A DNA stretch of 64,000 nt from Physcomitrium patens. Lineage: Eukaryota; Streptophyta; Bryopsida; Funariales; Funariaceae. Position 1 is the first letter of the stretch. The number at the start of each line of letters is the position of its first letter. Under the pieces are notes generated by a model. The model made no database searches. It saw only the letters and a list, made by a program, of their open reading frames with translations, and was not told the origin of the DNA. The stretch spans positions 1,371,847 through 1,435,846 of the forward strand of contig NC_037255.1 of NCBI RefSeq assembly GCF_000002425.4, in the 5' to 3' direction. This document shows, piece by piece, positions 47,691-59,991 of the stretch. Both the position numbers and the translations under genes were made by a program.

Positions 47691-49020
47691 ATAGATATGT
47701 GAGTTTGTATGTTATAAAGAGCCAAGTTTGGCAGTGGATTTGGTATCAAACAATTGCACTTCCATTTGCTTAACTCACAGGCAGTTGAAAGTAGATTGCT
47801 TGAGAAAACAAAACATGTTTCCTTTTTGACTTTTTTGTTGGATTGACATACAATAACATGATACAAATAAATTTGATTACAAATGACTCACTTGTTTAGT
47901 ATTAAAAATAAATAAATAAATAAATAATCTTATGAGTGTTTTATTTTTGAAAATTAGAGCTTAAATCACTAATTTAACTTATAATAAATATAAATAAAAT
48001 ATAAAATTCAGTATACTTCATGTATACAAGGAGTAAGAGATTTTATCAAACCAAAAAAAAACTGATACGAATATTTTAAATGCACACTTCTAAATGTTTT
48101 AAGTGATTTTACAAAAGTTGAGTCTGTTTATCACCATTGGTATTTTGGTTTTGACATCAATTCCCTAGTTTTATCACCAACTTTATAACACAATTTAACA
48201 CATGTTTTGACATTATATGATATACATTTGCCTTCAATAATATTGAGTTTGTAGCCATGCACAGAAAGAAAATAGTAAAATTTCGATAATTAGTTTTAAT
48301 ATTCAGACAACAAGTTATTATAACAAAAAAATTGGAGATAATTTAAGTACTTTTTTCATCCTTGTTGAAATTATTTTTCACGTGAATTTCATGTTATCTT
48401 AAATTAATTTTTGGGGCGTTTCAGCTGTTCTGGTTATACTAGTTTCCATTCTATATTTTTCATAACCCTCTGGAATTACTGTTGAACATATGAGACAAAA
48501 TCAAAAGTATGCACTAAACAAATTTCTTTAGCATATAAGCCATTGAGGTCTATATATATAATCTCATACCCTCTTAAGATTTTTGATACAATAAAATAAT
48601 CTATAGTATTTTTTATCTCTCATCAGATAGGACTAAATTTAGCTTAGTAATATCCCAAGAATTGGAGATATTATGAAGTTAGAATCCAGAATATATATAT
48701 TCATACATATATATGGATTGATTGATTGATTGATTGATTAGGCATTGTGTTCCACTTGGCTAGATCATTATCAAATTCAAGAGGATATATTCCAAAAATT
48801 AGCATCAACTAGAATCCCGCAAAAATTGCTTAAAATCATCTTAATCCACTGTTAAATTCTGAATAATATTTCGTTCAATACTTATTCGTTTATATTAACA
48901 TGAATTACAACAATACACTGTTTCATTTATTCATTTATTTATTTATATTGTGTGTGTGTGTGAATATATACACAAATATAATCACTGATTCGTCTTTTAA
49001 TTTTACTACAAAACATCCAC
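47691..49020. other. AT-rich intergenic sequence
   Basis: No gene seen. A (GATT)n run lies at 48,717-48,739, a (TTTA)-type run near 48,927-48,946, and a short (GT)n near 48,950-48,961. Confidence 0.5.
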
Positions 49021-51369
49021 CAACATTTACAAAACCAAAACATGAAGTGGTCAGTCGATCTATCGCCCGGTACCTGGTCAGGCCAGCTGGGGATGAGTGA
49101 CGCAGATGGTCGGTACGTGAAGGGGATGGTCGGTATGTAAACAGGGTAGAAGGTACGTGGATAGGGTTGTCGGTAGCAAGCCACCGGGCAGCTGTAACTT
49201 ACAGCCCACTCACGAGCTGCAGCTTTTCTGTGCAAGGACATGTATTTCGAGACCTCGGAGACGAGCGAGAGAGCGAGCTAGTGAGTGTTTGTGTGCTTGT
49301 GCAGGATCCAACTACACTACGATCTAGTGTTCAATAAGAGCGTTGGCGGTGACTCAGACGGTGGAGCATTGACAGGCCGAATCCGGGGCTCTGTAGGGAA
49401 CGCTTCAGCACAGGATTTGGTGCTTCCTCGACGTGGTTTCCCCGCTCTCACTACTCCTCCGCTGCTGCTGCAGAAACTCTGCGCTGCGCTGTACTGTCAG
49501 TGCCGCCTGGGCTCTGGCCTCGCCACAGGTCCGCCGATACTCCTGCAGCCAGTTTTCCTGGGTCTGTAAAGCCGTGGGCCGCGTCCCATCGCTTCTGCAA
49601 TTCCTCTGAGACTGCTGCTGCCTGTGTGGGATACTCTACGTCTGCTCTGTGGTGTCGCGTGTGCCTGGATCCTGTGCGTTGCGGGCTATGGTGGGCAGTT
49701 GTCGTTGTTGATGTGATGCTGTTGTGGGTTTGGTTACTTAGCGCTGGAGAAGGCGTGGTAGTGGTAGTGTGGAAGCTTGATCGTTGCAGTGACTGAGTGG
49801 AAGTTGTAGGTGTGGCCAATGCTGGCAAGTTGAGTGAAAGGCGCCACGGCAGCAGGAGAAGTGCATGCTTGCCATGGTTGTGAGGATTGTGAGGGAGTGA
49901 GTGATTGAGTGAGTGCTCGGTGTGTGCAAGAGGAAGGAGGATGTGATGAGAGTGTCATTTGAGTCCTGGGAGTTGGGGCAGAGGAGATCTCATGTGGTAG
50001 GGGATGGAGCTGGGGCCAGTGGTTGGTTGGGCTTTGGATTTGGGCTAGTGCGGTTGTTGCAATGGGTTTTGAGGTGGTAAGAGGAGAGCTTCATCACAAG
50101 AGTACAGTTTCTCTACTTTAGACTTGACGATTTGTTCTCGGCAGAGTGAATGGAGTGATTTTTGCGAGTGACCTGTCCATGCATGGGATCTAGCCATCGC
50201 AGATGGTGATGTGTCCCCTTCTTAAATGAATTTTTAATTCCTTGTATGCTGAACGGCTGGCAGAGTCATACCATTCGAGGATCCATGTTAGGTAGTTATT
50301 ATTCTCTCGTTTTATGCTTCAGCTAGCTGCCTCCACCGTTTCGAGTTGAGGCAGCTAGCTCGGTGTGTGCAAGAGGAATGAGCAACTCCTTATCGATGGT
50401 CGCGAGGGGAAAAAGAAAGAAACGTTACAACGCTCTTGTTGAAGGACTAATGAATAGAACAAAAATTTCTCGCATCGCATCCTACTGAATTGGTCTCTGT
50501 CATCCTAGTTATAGCAGCAGTGGTATGACTTCCAAGCAATCTCTAGGACGGGGATTAAAAGATCTTCTGGTCGCCATTGACTTGTATCTACGGTGCTGCC
50601 TGAAAAAACCGAGTATTGTATCTTAATTTGCATTCTGCTACGTTATGTCGGTGGTTGATGTTGCTACAGATTGTCGATGGGCATGATCTTCTCTGGAAGT
50701 TTTAAAAAATACCTTCAGAATGTGACAAATGCAATGGATATTTGAGTTTCGAAGGAAATCCGGGGTGATACTGTCGGAACGAAAACTGCGTGTGCTGAAC
50801 CATAGAGTCCGCCGTAGCAGTACGGCAGAACACTCATTTAATACAGAAGCATTCCCTTTTTATTATGCCGGAACGATATAGAGGCGTGCGTATCGTGTGT
50901 TAGATCCTGCCTAGCGAATAGTTTAAGTGCGCTAAAATGCTGGCAATTGAGAAGTAGAAAGACTTTTAGCACTCCGAAGGAATATGGTCAAGAAGCAGAA
51001 ACCGGTATTCTTAATGACTATGACCAGCAAGATAACATCTTCGTGGTTTGGGGCATATCGGAGGATGCCGGAACAGAGAGGGATTAGCTGTGTAGTATGA
51101 TCACCAGCTTGGTCAATGAATGAAGACTTGCGACGAGACATACAGCTCGAGAGCTTGCAGTCATTGCAAAGTAGTGAGGGTATTAATTACTGTATTACGA
51201 ACGTCGTTGTTTGGCCACACTTTCAAGGTTCATTTCCTTGCATGTAATCTTGATGAACGCTTTCACATCAGACTTGTATAAATTCGTAATTTACTTTTTT
51301 TATGAAAAAATGTGTCGTGTCTGTAGGTGCTTCCGCAGAAGGCAGTGTTTGGCAGCAAGCACAAAAACC
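49021..51369 (+). promoter_or_regulatory. GC-richer upstream region of the IQD gene, possible leader exons
   Basis: Composition rises sharply at 49,020 and stays GC-richer to about 50,900. The stretch 49,240-50,150 has GAGT/GTGAG-rich sequence and frames with simple composition but no family motif. A leader intron is likely to end at about 51,326 (TGTAG before GTGCTTCCGC). It also contains a 21-bp exact direct repeat (49,915-49,935 and 50,358-50,378) and a 13-bp perfect inverted repeat (50,321-50,333 and 50,348-50,360). Confidence 0.4.
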
Positions 51370-54300
51370 ATGGGCAAGGCCAATCCAAGCAAGTGGCTAA
51401 AAGCAGTCAAGAAGGCTTTCAGGCCTCCACTGAAGGAGGGTATCGATGATAAAGATGAGACAGTAAGTTTTTCGCAGGAGCAATTGCGTGGTAACTGTCT
51501 TGGGCTTTGAATTCATTGCTTACCTTCAACTTGAAATACATCGTTTTTAGCCATGTCCAAATCAAGTATACGAGGTGCACATCAATCTGGATAATTTCGG
51601 TCATTTCTTTTAGTACTGATTTATAGCAAAGATGTAGATGATGATTAGGATGGGGTGATGTGATGTCTTTGAACAGCAATTAATCTCCAACAAGGTCAAT
51701 CAAGGAAAAACCTTACATTATTCGAAGGCGGCTCCTCTCCCACTACCATCTGTTGCAGGGTTGATGCATGAGCAAATTCAGCAAGAACGCAACAACGGAC
51801 TGTCTGTGGAAGATGAGGTCAGTGAACTAAAGAACGACGAAGACTTAGACCATGCGAGGCAGAAATCTTTATCAACTATCGAAGTTAGCTTGGAGGATGA
51901 AATCTTTCGTAAGGACCAGGCAGCTATTAAAATTCAGCGAGCTTTTCGTAAATATTTGGTAAGATTTTTCACGTTTGAGGATGTCATCACGCAGACTGGC
52001 TAACTTATTATGTCCTACTGAAGTGCATTGCGTCGCTGTAGTTTTATACAAAATATAACATATGCACGCGTCACACTTTTCTATATACTTCATGTCCCAG
52101 AATAACAAAAGTGAGATGTTAATGTTCTTTTTTGGTTGTGTCGGTCTCACTCTCAATTGTAGTTGCTCTGACATCTAGATTGGTCCCAAGTGAACTAACC
52201 TTTTATCATTCGATTTTTTTGGGATCAACCTGGAATTCAGATCTGTATTCCCGCATCTTCCATTCCATTTGTCTGATATAGCGAGTCATAGAAGTGTGCA
52301 CCAGGAAGAATAGGCCTCCTGATTTCCGTCCACTGAGTGCTTTGAAGGCGTTGAGAGGACTCGTTCGGCTCCAGGCCTTGGTGCGAGGGCACACAGTACG
52401 AAGGCAAGCTGCAACAACATTGAGGGCAATGGAAGCTCTTGTTCGTGTGCAAGCACGTATTCGTGCTCGTCGAGTGAGGATGTCAGAGGAAGGGCAAACC
52501 GTGCAGCAACATATTCTTCAACGGCGTCAAGGACTTGCTCGACTCAAAAGCTCAGTACGCTGGACTGCCAACCACTAACTTTTCGTTTCAGTATCTTGAA
52601 CAATCGAGTCAATTTCTCGGCTACTCTTTCCTGAAATTCTTGCGAGAGTTCGTCGAAACCAGGTTTAAAGACGGGTTTCAAATCAGGATACTAGTGGTCG
52701 ATACTACGTACACACATTGCACTTGTTTATGTTTCTGGATGCTGTTGTTTGCTCCTCTGCTCAGGAGGGCACCTGGACCACAGGTCAAGACACGAAGGAG
52801 AAAATGCAAATCCGGGAAGAGGCAGCCAAGAAGCGAGAGAGGGCGATGGCATATGCATTCTCACAGCAGGTGTATTACTGCCCAGTAGAAAGTTTTGAGT
52901 TGCGACCCTCAATGGGTACAGCTGGAACGCTTCATTGTGAACGCTCTGATGGGTTTATTACAATTTTGCAACAATTTTGTTTCTGAGAACCCATAGGCGT
53001 ATTCTGACTTGTATGGGGACTGTCCTCACTTTTCCAGCTTAAACAAAGTACTCCAAAGCGCAACATTCTGTTCATAGACAGCGAACCTGATCAATCGCAT
53101 TGGGGTTGGAGCTGGATGGACCGATGGATGGCTGCCCGCCCATGGGAAAATCATCACACAAACCGTGCAAAGGAGAGCCATCTGAGTGTTCAATCTTTAA
53201 AACAATTGGAGGCTAAAACAAAGAATATCAAAATGGATGCCGAGAGCTTGAAGACTACTAGGCCTGCACTCCAAGCGACCTCACGGGTGGCAAAGTCAGA
53301 GAATAAGCCTAAGAAAGGTAGAAGCACAAATGGAGTGAGTGGAAACGTTCCGTTACTTCCTCCGTCTCCACCTCCCTCAGCTGACAAGCCTGTATTACTG
53401 AAGCCCGCTGCTCCAGCGAAGTTGACATCGCCCGATAAGTTAAGGCAAGAGCCAAACCGCTCGATGCCATTGTCTACTTTAGAGATTCCGGGACCTGCAG
53501 GCCATGACAGCAATGCCGAGATTCCTTCAACAGGCGACTCTGCTTTCAATACCCAACCTCCATCAGCCCATCAAGATTTAAATGGGGCTCCCTTGGCTGC
53601 ATGGAACGATGGCGCGGTGGAACCTGGCCCCAGCTGCAGCAGCTCTTGTGGATCTCAACACGGAAACAATAACAATCCGTCAACTAAAGCCAACTCTCAG
53701 CATTCGCCCATCTCAGGTATTAGCACAACTAAACTATCTTTGCAATCGAATGAAACTAAGTTGACCTGTGTGAAGTATCATATCACACAGTTGCAATACA
53801 CGTTAGACGCGCTCCCACCAATCTTACAATAGCCACAGAACGCGTCAGTGGATTGAGAGTGATGTTGCAATGTGCAGAGAACATGAAGACCGACGTGGAT
53901 GCGACCAACCCAACCAACGGGGAAAACTGCATGCCTGCAAGTGAGAAGCCAACGAGGAACCGGTACATGGCGGCTACGTTTTCTGCGAAAGCTAAAGCTC
54001 GCACTAGTCCCAAGACCAGGGGAGTGGAGGGCGATGAGACACCAGCAAAACTGCAGAAGCGCCTCTCTTTTGGAAGCCCCTCACTCGCGAGCCTTATGTC
54101 TCCAACCCGAAAGCCTGCAGCCAGATCGAAATCCATCGCTCAGGTTTCGCATCGCTTCCATCTACTCAGATCTAAACTTTGTTTCTAGAGTACAAATTCC
54201 AACATGGTTATAGACCATGAACTGAATTGTCAGACCACTCACTGTGACACGAAAACGACTTGGATTTCAGGTGCGGTCTAGTCTTCAAGTGGACTTACTC

Positions 54301-54408
54301 AAAGAAAAATCTGATGAGCCCCTGAGCCCAGTTGGGTCTGTTGCTCACCGAATACACAGACGCAAGTCCTTCGGAGCCGAGTCAAGGTCTGCAACAAAGT
54401 GGAAGTAG
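51370..54408 (+). CDS. IQ67-domain (IQD) calmodulin-binding protein (593 aa, 7 exons)
   Basis: Exons are 51,370-51,490, 51,759-51,958, 52,282-52,554, 52,765-52,869, 53,038-53,716, 53,878-54,143 and 54,271-54,408; all phases agree. The start [17 protein letters not shown] is the usual IQD N-terminus. The IQ67 domain runs from [15 protein letters not shown] (about 93-107) through [20 protein letters not shown] to [15 protein letters not shown], with the typical intron inside the first IQ motif. Family hallmarks follow: [19 protein letters not shown] (about 214-232), [16 protein letters not shown] (255-270) and [18 protein letters not shown] (487-504). IQD proteins bind calmodulin, associate with microtubules and plasma membrane, and act as scaffolds in cell shape. 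The product is basic and Ser/Pro-rich with no membrane segment. The acceptor of exon 3 is the least certain point: it adds about ten unusual residues ([10 protein letters not shown]), and an in-frame alternative is AAT at 52,309. Confidence 0.92.
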
Positions 54409-55621
54409 CTCACAGCACCGAGGCGGCTGCAACTTGTATCACAAACCTCTACCAGGCTTTGTGTTTTCATCAATAGGAAACCCACTATCCAGTCCTCATT
54501 TTATTTTATTTTATTTTATTTATTTTTTATTTTTCGTCAACAAATTCTTTCCAGTGTGATCGAGATTATTACAACGGCGTCATCGAAGCTCATTAGAAAT
54601 TCGAAGCGAACCTGCTAGCAGATCGATGAGCTTCCGGTGCCTGGTTTGGATGTCCAATAAAGCTGGTACCCACTAGGCCAATTCTTCAACCTTATTCGCA
54701 GTGCTGATAGGAAATGTACCCATTGTATTTTGTTTGATATCTAGTCATTGACTACATTGGCAAAGTGTATATCTCTTTATGCTTTTTTTCAGCTACGATT
54801 ATTCACTATAAAACATTGTCATTGGTCCCCTGTTTGTGTTGCTTCAACAGCATTTGATACTCTTCATCTTTCAACATGCTTACTGGTTGGAATGGATTAT
54901 GCAAGAAAATCTCCATTGGGTTTGAATTGTTTTTGTACTTATATTCCTTGTTTGTTAGCATTCACAATGTAGAATCTACAACTTCACTTCTTGTGAGAAG
55001 AAAAATATAATAAAATATATTAAAATAAAATAAATAAAAATCAGTGGATAGACGATTCGGGCTACTAATGACGAAGTCAAGTTGGAAAATTAGAGAAAAT
55101 GTATCCGCTTTATTCGCTGTATTTGTTGATTCAGGGTTGATGAATCATGTTCCCATTCATCAAATAGTTTTACTGTAATGGAGTTTGGACATGGCTGATA
55201 ACGGGAATTCATTTTATGCATAAAGATCAAGGTGTTCAAAACACACTAATCTGAAAATTAAATTAGTGCGACGATTTGAAGGTGATCAAATAAACAGGTT
55301 TGAGCAATAGTTAGTTTGAGACGACCAACTGCCGTCCAAACGTCTGCACGTAATATTGTAAAAACACGAAAGTCGATGATCATTTCATGGATACATTGAA
55401 CATCGATCTTATTTTGAAATGGAGGCCCATATCCATTTAGTTCACTTTGGCAACAAGTGGATATCGATTGACAGACAGTTAACACAGGATCCCATTAGCA
55501 GATGCGAAAAGTTTCCTGTTATCAAGAAAACTAGAGGGGTTTGAAAAAGGAAGTCATCGAATGGTTCCACGAACTGAAATTTGGTTATTAGGATCATCAA
55601 AATGTAAACAAAAATGAAGGG

Positions 55622-55663
<42 letters not shown>

Positions 55664-56130
55664 TCAAGGAAATGCACAAACCAAAGCAAATGAGAGAGTA
55701 GATTCAATTAGCTCTTTCCAATGGTAGAAGCTAAAAGACATGTCCACATGCTCACTAGCAGTCGTGAGTACTTTGCAAGCTGACTCTGTCATCGGTAGCC
55801 AGGAGATGAACTCCGCATACTACAAGACTTAGTGATGCACCTAGAACTTATTTTTAACGTAATATTCCTCCAACGAATCCTAACTTACAGCAGAACTTTT
55901 CAACAGAACAGAATAATTCCGTGGAAGTGAGTCGGTGACGAAGCATGCCAATGGTTAAGCTTATAGCTTTCTCTGATAATGCCGCAGAAACTACCGTTCA
56001 AGGTGTGATGTGAACACCTCAGCAACATACACCACAAACGTGATCAAAAGCCCAGCGTTTCTTCAAAGTGCCGCTACTGTCTAAAGTCACCGCATGACCA
56101 CACACCAGTAAAACACAACCTAGAGAAGAA
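54409..56130. other. intergenic region between convergent genes
   Basis: 3' flanks of the IQD and glutaredoxin genes. Contains TTTTA repeats near 54,500-54,535 and an A run of about 38 at 55,622-55,659. No further gene was seen. Confidence 0.5.
55622..55659 (+). repeat. A38 homopolymer
   Basis: Uninterrupted A run of about 38. It could be a retroposed tail, but no recognisable retrocopy lies upstream. Confidence 0.9.
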
Positions 56131-58394
56131 TCAAAACTCCTCCTTCTTCACATCTTTAAACAATGTCTTGAGCTCCCCTGACTGTTCCAACATGCATAAA
56201 CAACCCCATTAGTCCGTCAGAATAGATATTTGAGTTCTAAATTTGATCCACATCTCCAGTACCCATAATAACAGTGATACCATTGGAGCTGTGAAGGGTA
56301 GGCATACCCGGTGCATGGAGATGAGGATGTCTGACCCTCCAACAAACTCGCCATTTACGTACACTTGCGGGATTGTTGGCCATTTACTGCATCCACAAAC
56401 ACATTTTATTCATCTTTGATGGTCATTCACGAGACAGTGAAATTATTACTAAGAATACTACATACATTTGAGATGGACCTCACATATCAACAGATGTTGT
56501 GTGACCAACATAATATGCTCCGAAATCCCATTATCCAATAAATAAATAAATAAACATACCCCCAAAAACAACTTCCATTCTGACTATGGAACAAACTAAT
56601 TAGCTGTCATTTAGCCTTGTGCATAATCCTCTAACCTATCTTCCATGAGAAAAGAGTTTGCAGCCAAAATGTATCAAACAGCTGGCATCAAGCAACAGTT
56701 CAAGTGCACTATAAGTGCTAATACCCAAATTTTGACAGATTGACCACAAAATAAAAGATGAGGTACCTGTAGTCTTTGATGGCCGTCCTAAGCTCTGGGT
56801 CAGCTAGAACGTTTCTCGATTTGTACCCAACACCTGCAATTAACCATGAACAACTTAATCATAATCCCTCTTGATAAACTAGAGATTCGATGTCTCGCAA
56901 AGAAACCACGCTATTTGATTCTCGAAGCAGACTAGGTATACAATACTTCATATAAAAATAAAAATAAAAACTCAATATCGACAATTCATGAAGCTCAAAC
57001 CAAACAAGTTGGGGTGCTTCCAAACTGTTCGACTTCATAAATCTTACATCAAGCCACAATCTGTATTAAATACCTGCTGCTACAAGGTGTGCATGAAGAG
57101 CACTAAAGAAATAATAGGGTGTCTGGATAATGCCTAACAGCTTTTTTCATATATCAGTTGACGATTAAAGGCCATATAAAAAATTTCAAACACATGCATA
57201 GTACTGCTGATTTGCATAAAAATAACTGTCAAATTTCGCAATCCAATAACTAGCCATTCTGTGCAATATATACGAGTTAGGCTTTCAGATTATTTGAGGT
57301 ACAAATGAGGAACACTGTACCATATTCATCTAAAATGCGAACAACCATGGCGCTGAAACCGCACTGAGGCGCCTGCGGAACTCCTTTCATGAAAACCATC
57401 ACTTGGTTCTCTTTAACGTCCTGTTTCCCATCAACATCAGTCAAACAGAACATGGTCGTTGAGGGTCTTGAAGGGATGGCTTAAACTGTGCAAATAACAA
57501 TTGTCACATGCAATCAATGAGTCCAACACACGTTAAGAAAAGAAAACAGATTACCTTCTCAATAGCTTCGTGCACAGGGGATAAAGAATCAGCTTGTTTC
57601 TGAACGGGCTTGAAATCATCATGTGTGTCTGGTTCATCTCCAGCAGGTATAGTGACACCCGCTCGCTGTAGCACCCAAGGTGCTGCCATTGCAGTAACAA
57701 TTTTCAATGCAATTGAGTGAACTCGCATACCATACAATGAATGAAGCACACGAGCAAAGCTGCGTCTGTTATAAATATCCAGGTCTCACTAGGATATGGG
57801 GGTACAGTAATCGGATGCGGAACCATAGGAGAACAATGATTCGCCATATTGCCAACTACTGCAACCCCAACCCAACTCCAATTCCAAACTAACCACGACA
57901 CAAAGGCCGACCGATCATGTCCTACTTCCCAAACTGCAGCACTCTTAAACCCTAATTGTGTGACGAGGAAACCACTCAGGGACCAATCAGTCTCATAGGT
58001 TCTGTACAATTGAAAAGCACCAAATGTAACACCATAGATGAATCATAACTACACGAGATAATAAAACCCCATCCACCATCCAATGAATCAAACAGTAGGC
58101 TACCAAGCACATCAACTCTACAGGCATAACTCAGTGCAATCAATCTTCAATCAGTCTAGCAGTGGATTGATCGCGCATCTGAAAGCCAGATTTCCGCAAC
58201 AGAATCAAGAAAAACCACATGATTGAAGCAAAATGTGTACCATTGTCTCGACCAAAGCTAAATCGAGAAGGCGACGAAGCCGTGGACGCCACCACAGGTA
58301 GAATCCTGAACTGGCCACCTTGGGGTTGAGGCGGTGCTGAAGCTACAGCCCTTAGCAACAGGCGCGACAACCCTCGTGCCCTAGTCCCCAACAT
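56131..58394 (-). CDS. GRXS15: mitochondrial monothiol (CGFS) glutaredoxin, GRXS15-like (192 aa, 6 exons)
   Basis: Exons on the minus strand are 58,394-58,241, 57,682-57,555, 57,420-57,321, 56,833-56,767, 56,386-56,308 and 56,181-56,131; all phases agree. The Arg-rich leader [20 protein letters not shown] fits a mitochondrial presequence. The monothiol glutaredoxin domain covers about 82-190: [20 protein letters not shown] with active site CGFS at 114-117, then [20 protein letters not shown] with the TIP cis-Pro loop and the GGSD glutathione-binding motif, and the C-terminal SGELKTLF. Single-domain mitochondrial CGFS glutaredoxins bind a glutathione-ligated [2Fe-2S] cluster and pass it to Fe-S client proteins; plants have one such class, GRXS15, related to yeast Grx5. 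The length is slightly above the angiosperm protein because of the leader. All functional residues expected are present. Confidence 0.93.
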
Positions 58395-59653
58395 TCTGCT
58401 CTTCTGTGTCGCTCACTCTCCAAACGTAGCGTCCTCTCACAATAACTCTCCACCAACAAAACCTATTCTAGAGCTGCATTACCCAACACCCACGCTCACC
58501 CAAATGAGAAACAATTAACAACGCAGCTCGCGTTCTACTGCGAGGAAGGCGAGAATACATCAAGCGTAACGCAAAACCAAAGGGGAGTCAGTAACAACGA
58601 CCTCGCTCGGCTGCAAAAGACTCCGATTGAAAAATTGCCACCGAGATTGAGCATATAAAAAAAAAAAAGCAGAATTGAGCGCACCAGATGATTTCACAGG
58701 ACGCAACAACTTGAATTGCAACACCGAAGCTCCACAAAACCCTTACAAATTTGTGAGGTTTCGAGGGCAGGAAGCAGGATTGACGAGGCGGCGATGCTGA
58801 GCGACTCGCAAACCAGCGACCACTTGCACGGAAAAGTATGCTTGGAAAACGTAACTTTTATCCACTGATTTCTACTTTTCCTATCTACTTTTTCTTTCGC
58901 CATGGCCTCCTCCTCCTCATTCCTCTTTTCTTTCTTTTGTTACTTTTACTTTATTATTTATCCTTCCTTTTGTTACTTGGGTTCCATGTAATTTTTCTCG
59001 TTGAAAAATTGAGTGGGATTTTAAATTTTTTGAGTTAGATTTTTTCTTTTATGAAAGCATAGTTAAAATGAGTGAATATAAGTTTGAACAAGGAAGAAAA
59101 GGATTTACCTTGATTCATTTTTATTTTTTTTACTATTTTTGTTTACATATGGAGATTTGGTGTAGGTTCTAATTCTATCTTCAATTATGTATTATTTACA
59201 CTTTTCCACGTTTTGTTAGAAAAATGTAGCTCACTTCTGTGCGTGTAAAAACTGGAATATTGTTTTTTTTTTTTTTTTTTTTTTTTGCCCCATAAATTTA
59301 GTATTTCCCAAAGTCATTGCTTGATTTATAACTATAAACACTAATAAGTATGTATTTGAGAAAGGAATATATAGAGGGGGTATTCCCGGTTCATTATTAT
59401 CAAAAAAATCTCTATTAATCTATAATTTTTCATGTACCAAGAAAAAGATGACCCAAAATTATACTTAATATATGTTAATTTTTTTGTGTGTATGAGTATG
59501 AATGTGAGGCTCTCTTTCATTTACAGGTGGATCATAAAAAACGAAAGTCCCTCAATTAAGCACATACACAATAGAAATGTTTTTCCTAAGCTATGAAGTT
59601 TAGGGATGCTCCTCTACATAGTGGGATTTCATACTGTTACCAAACCAAGGTAA

Positions 59654-59685
<32 letters not shown>

Positions 59686-59991
59686 AAAAAATGATCTAAT
59701 GAACTTTAAGTCACACTCATAAAGAGAACGAAGGGCTCCAGTGTGATCGCTGCCTTTGCCACGTGGACTACCAGAAGAACACGGAATCCTTTTCACACGG
59801 CGGTGAAGTACTGAGCCACGTCGGTACTCAAAAAGGTCGGAACCCTTTTCACACGGTAGGCGGGTCGCAAGCCGCGCGAGAGGCGTCGCGCTTCCCACGC
59901 GGCCATACCTCGAGAATGGCCAAAATTGCTGGTCTCGTCAAAATCGGGCTATGGCCGCGAGCTCTGTAAATCGTGCTCCACATTGCAAGCT
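58395..59991. promoter_or_regulatory. shared upstream region of divergent GRXS15 and PPR genes
   Basis: The region has a GC-richer stretch next to each start codon and an AT-rich middle (58,830-59,690). The middle holds a T24 run at 59,263-59,286 and (AAT)n at 59,655-59,680. No coding feature was seen. Promoters of both nuclear genes for organelle proteins must lie here. Confidence 0.45.

Noticed and set aside
49451..49958. Minus-strand Ser/Thr/His-rich frames near 49.5-49.9 kb
   Set aside because: Low-complexity translation of GTGAG/GTGGT-rich DNA; no motif, and plus-strand frames are equally long.
55622..55659. A38 run as the tail of a retroposed gene
   Set aside because: No coding or SINE-like sequence ends at the run and no flanking target duplication was seen.
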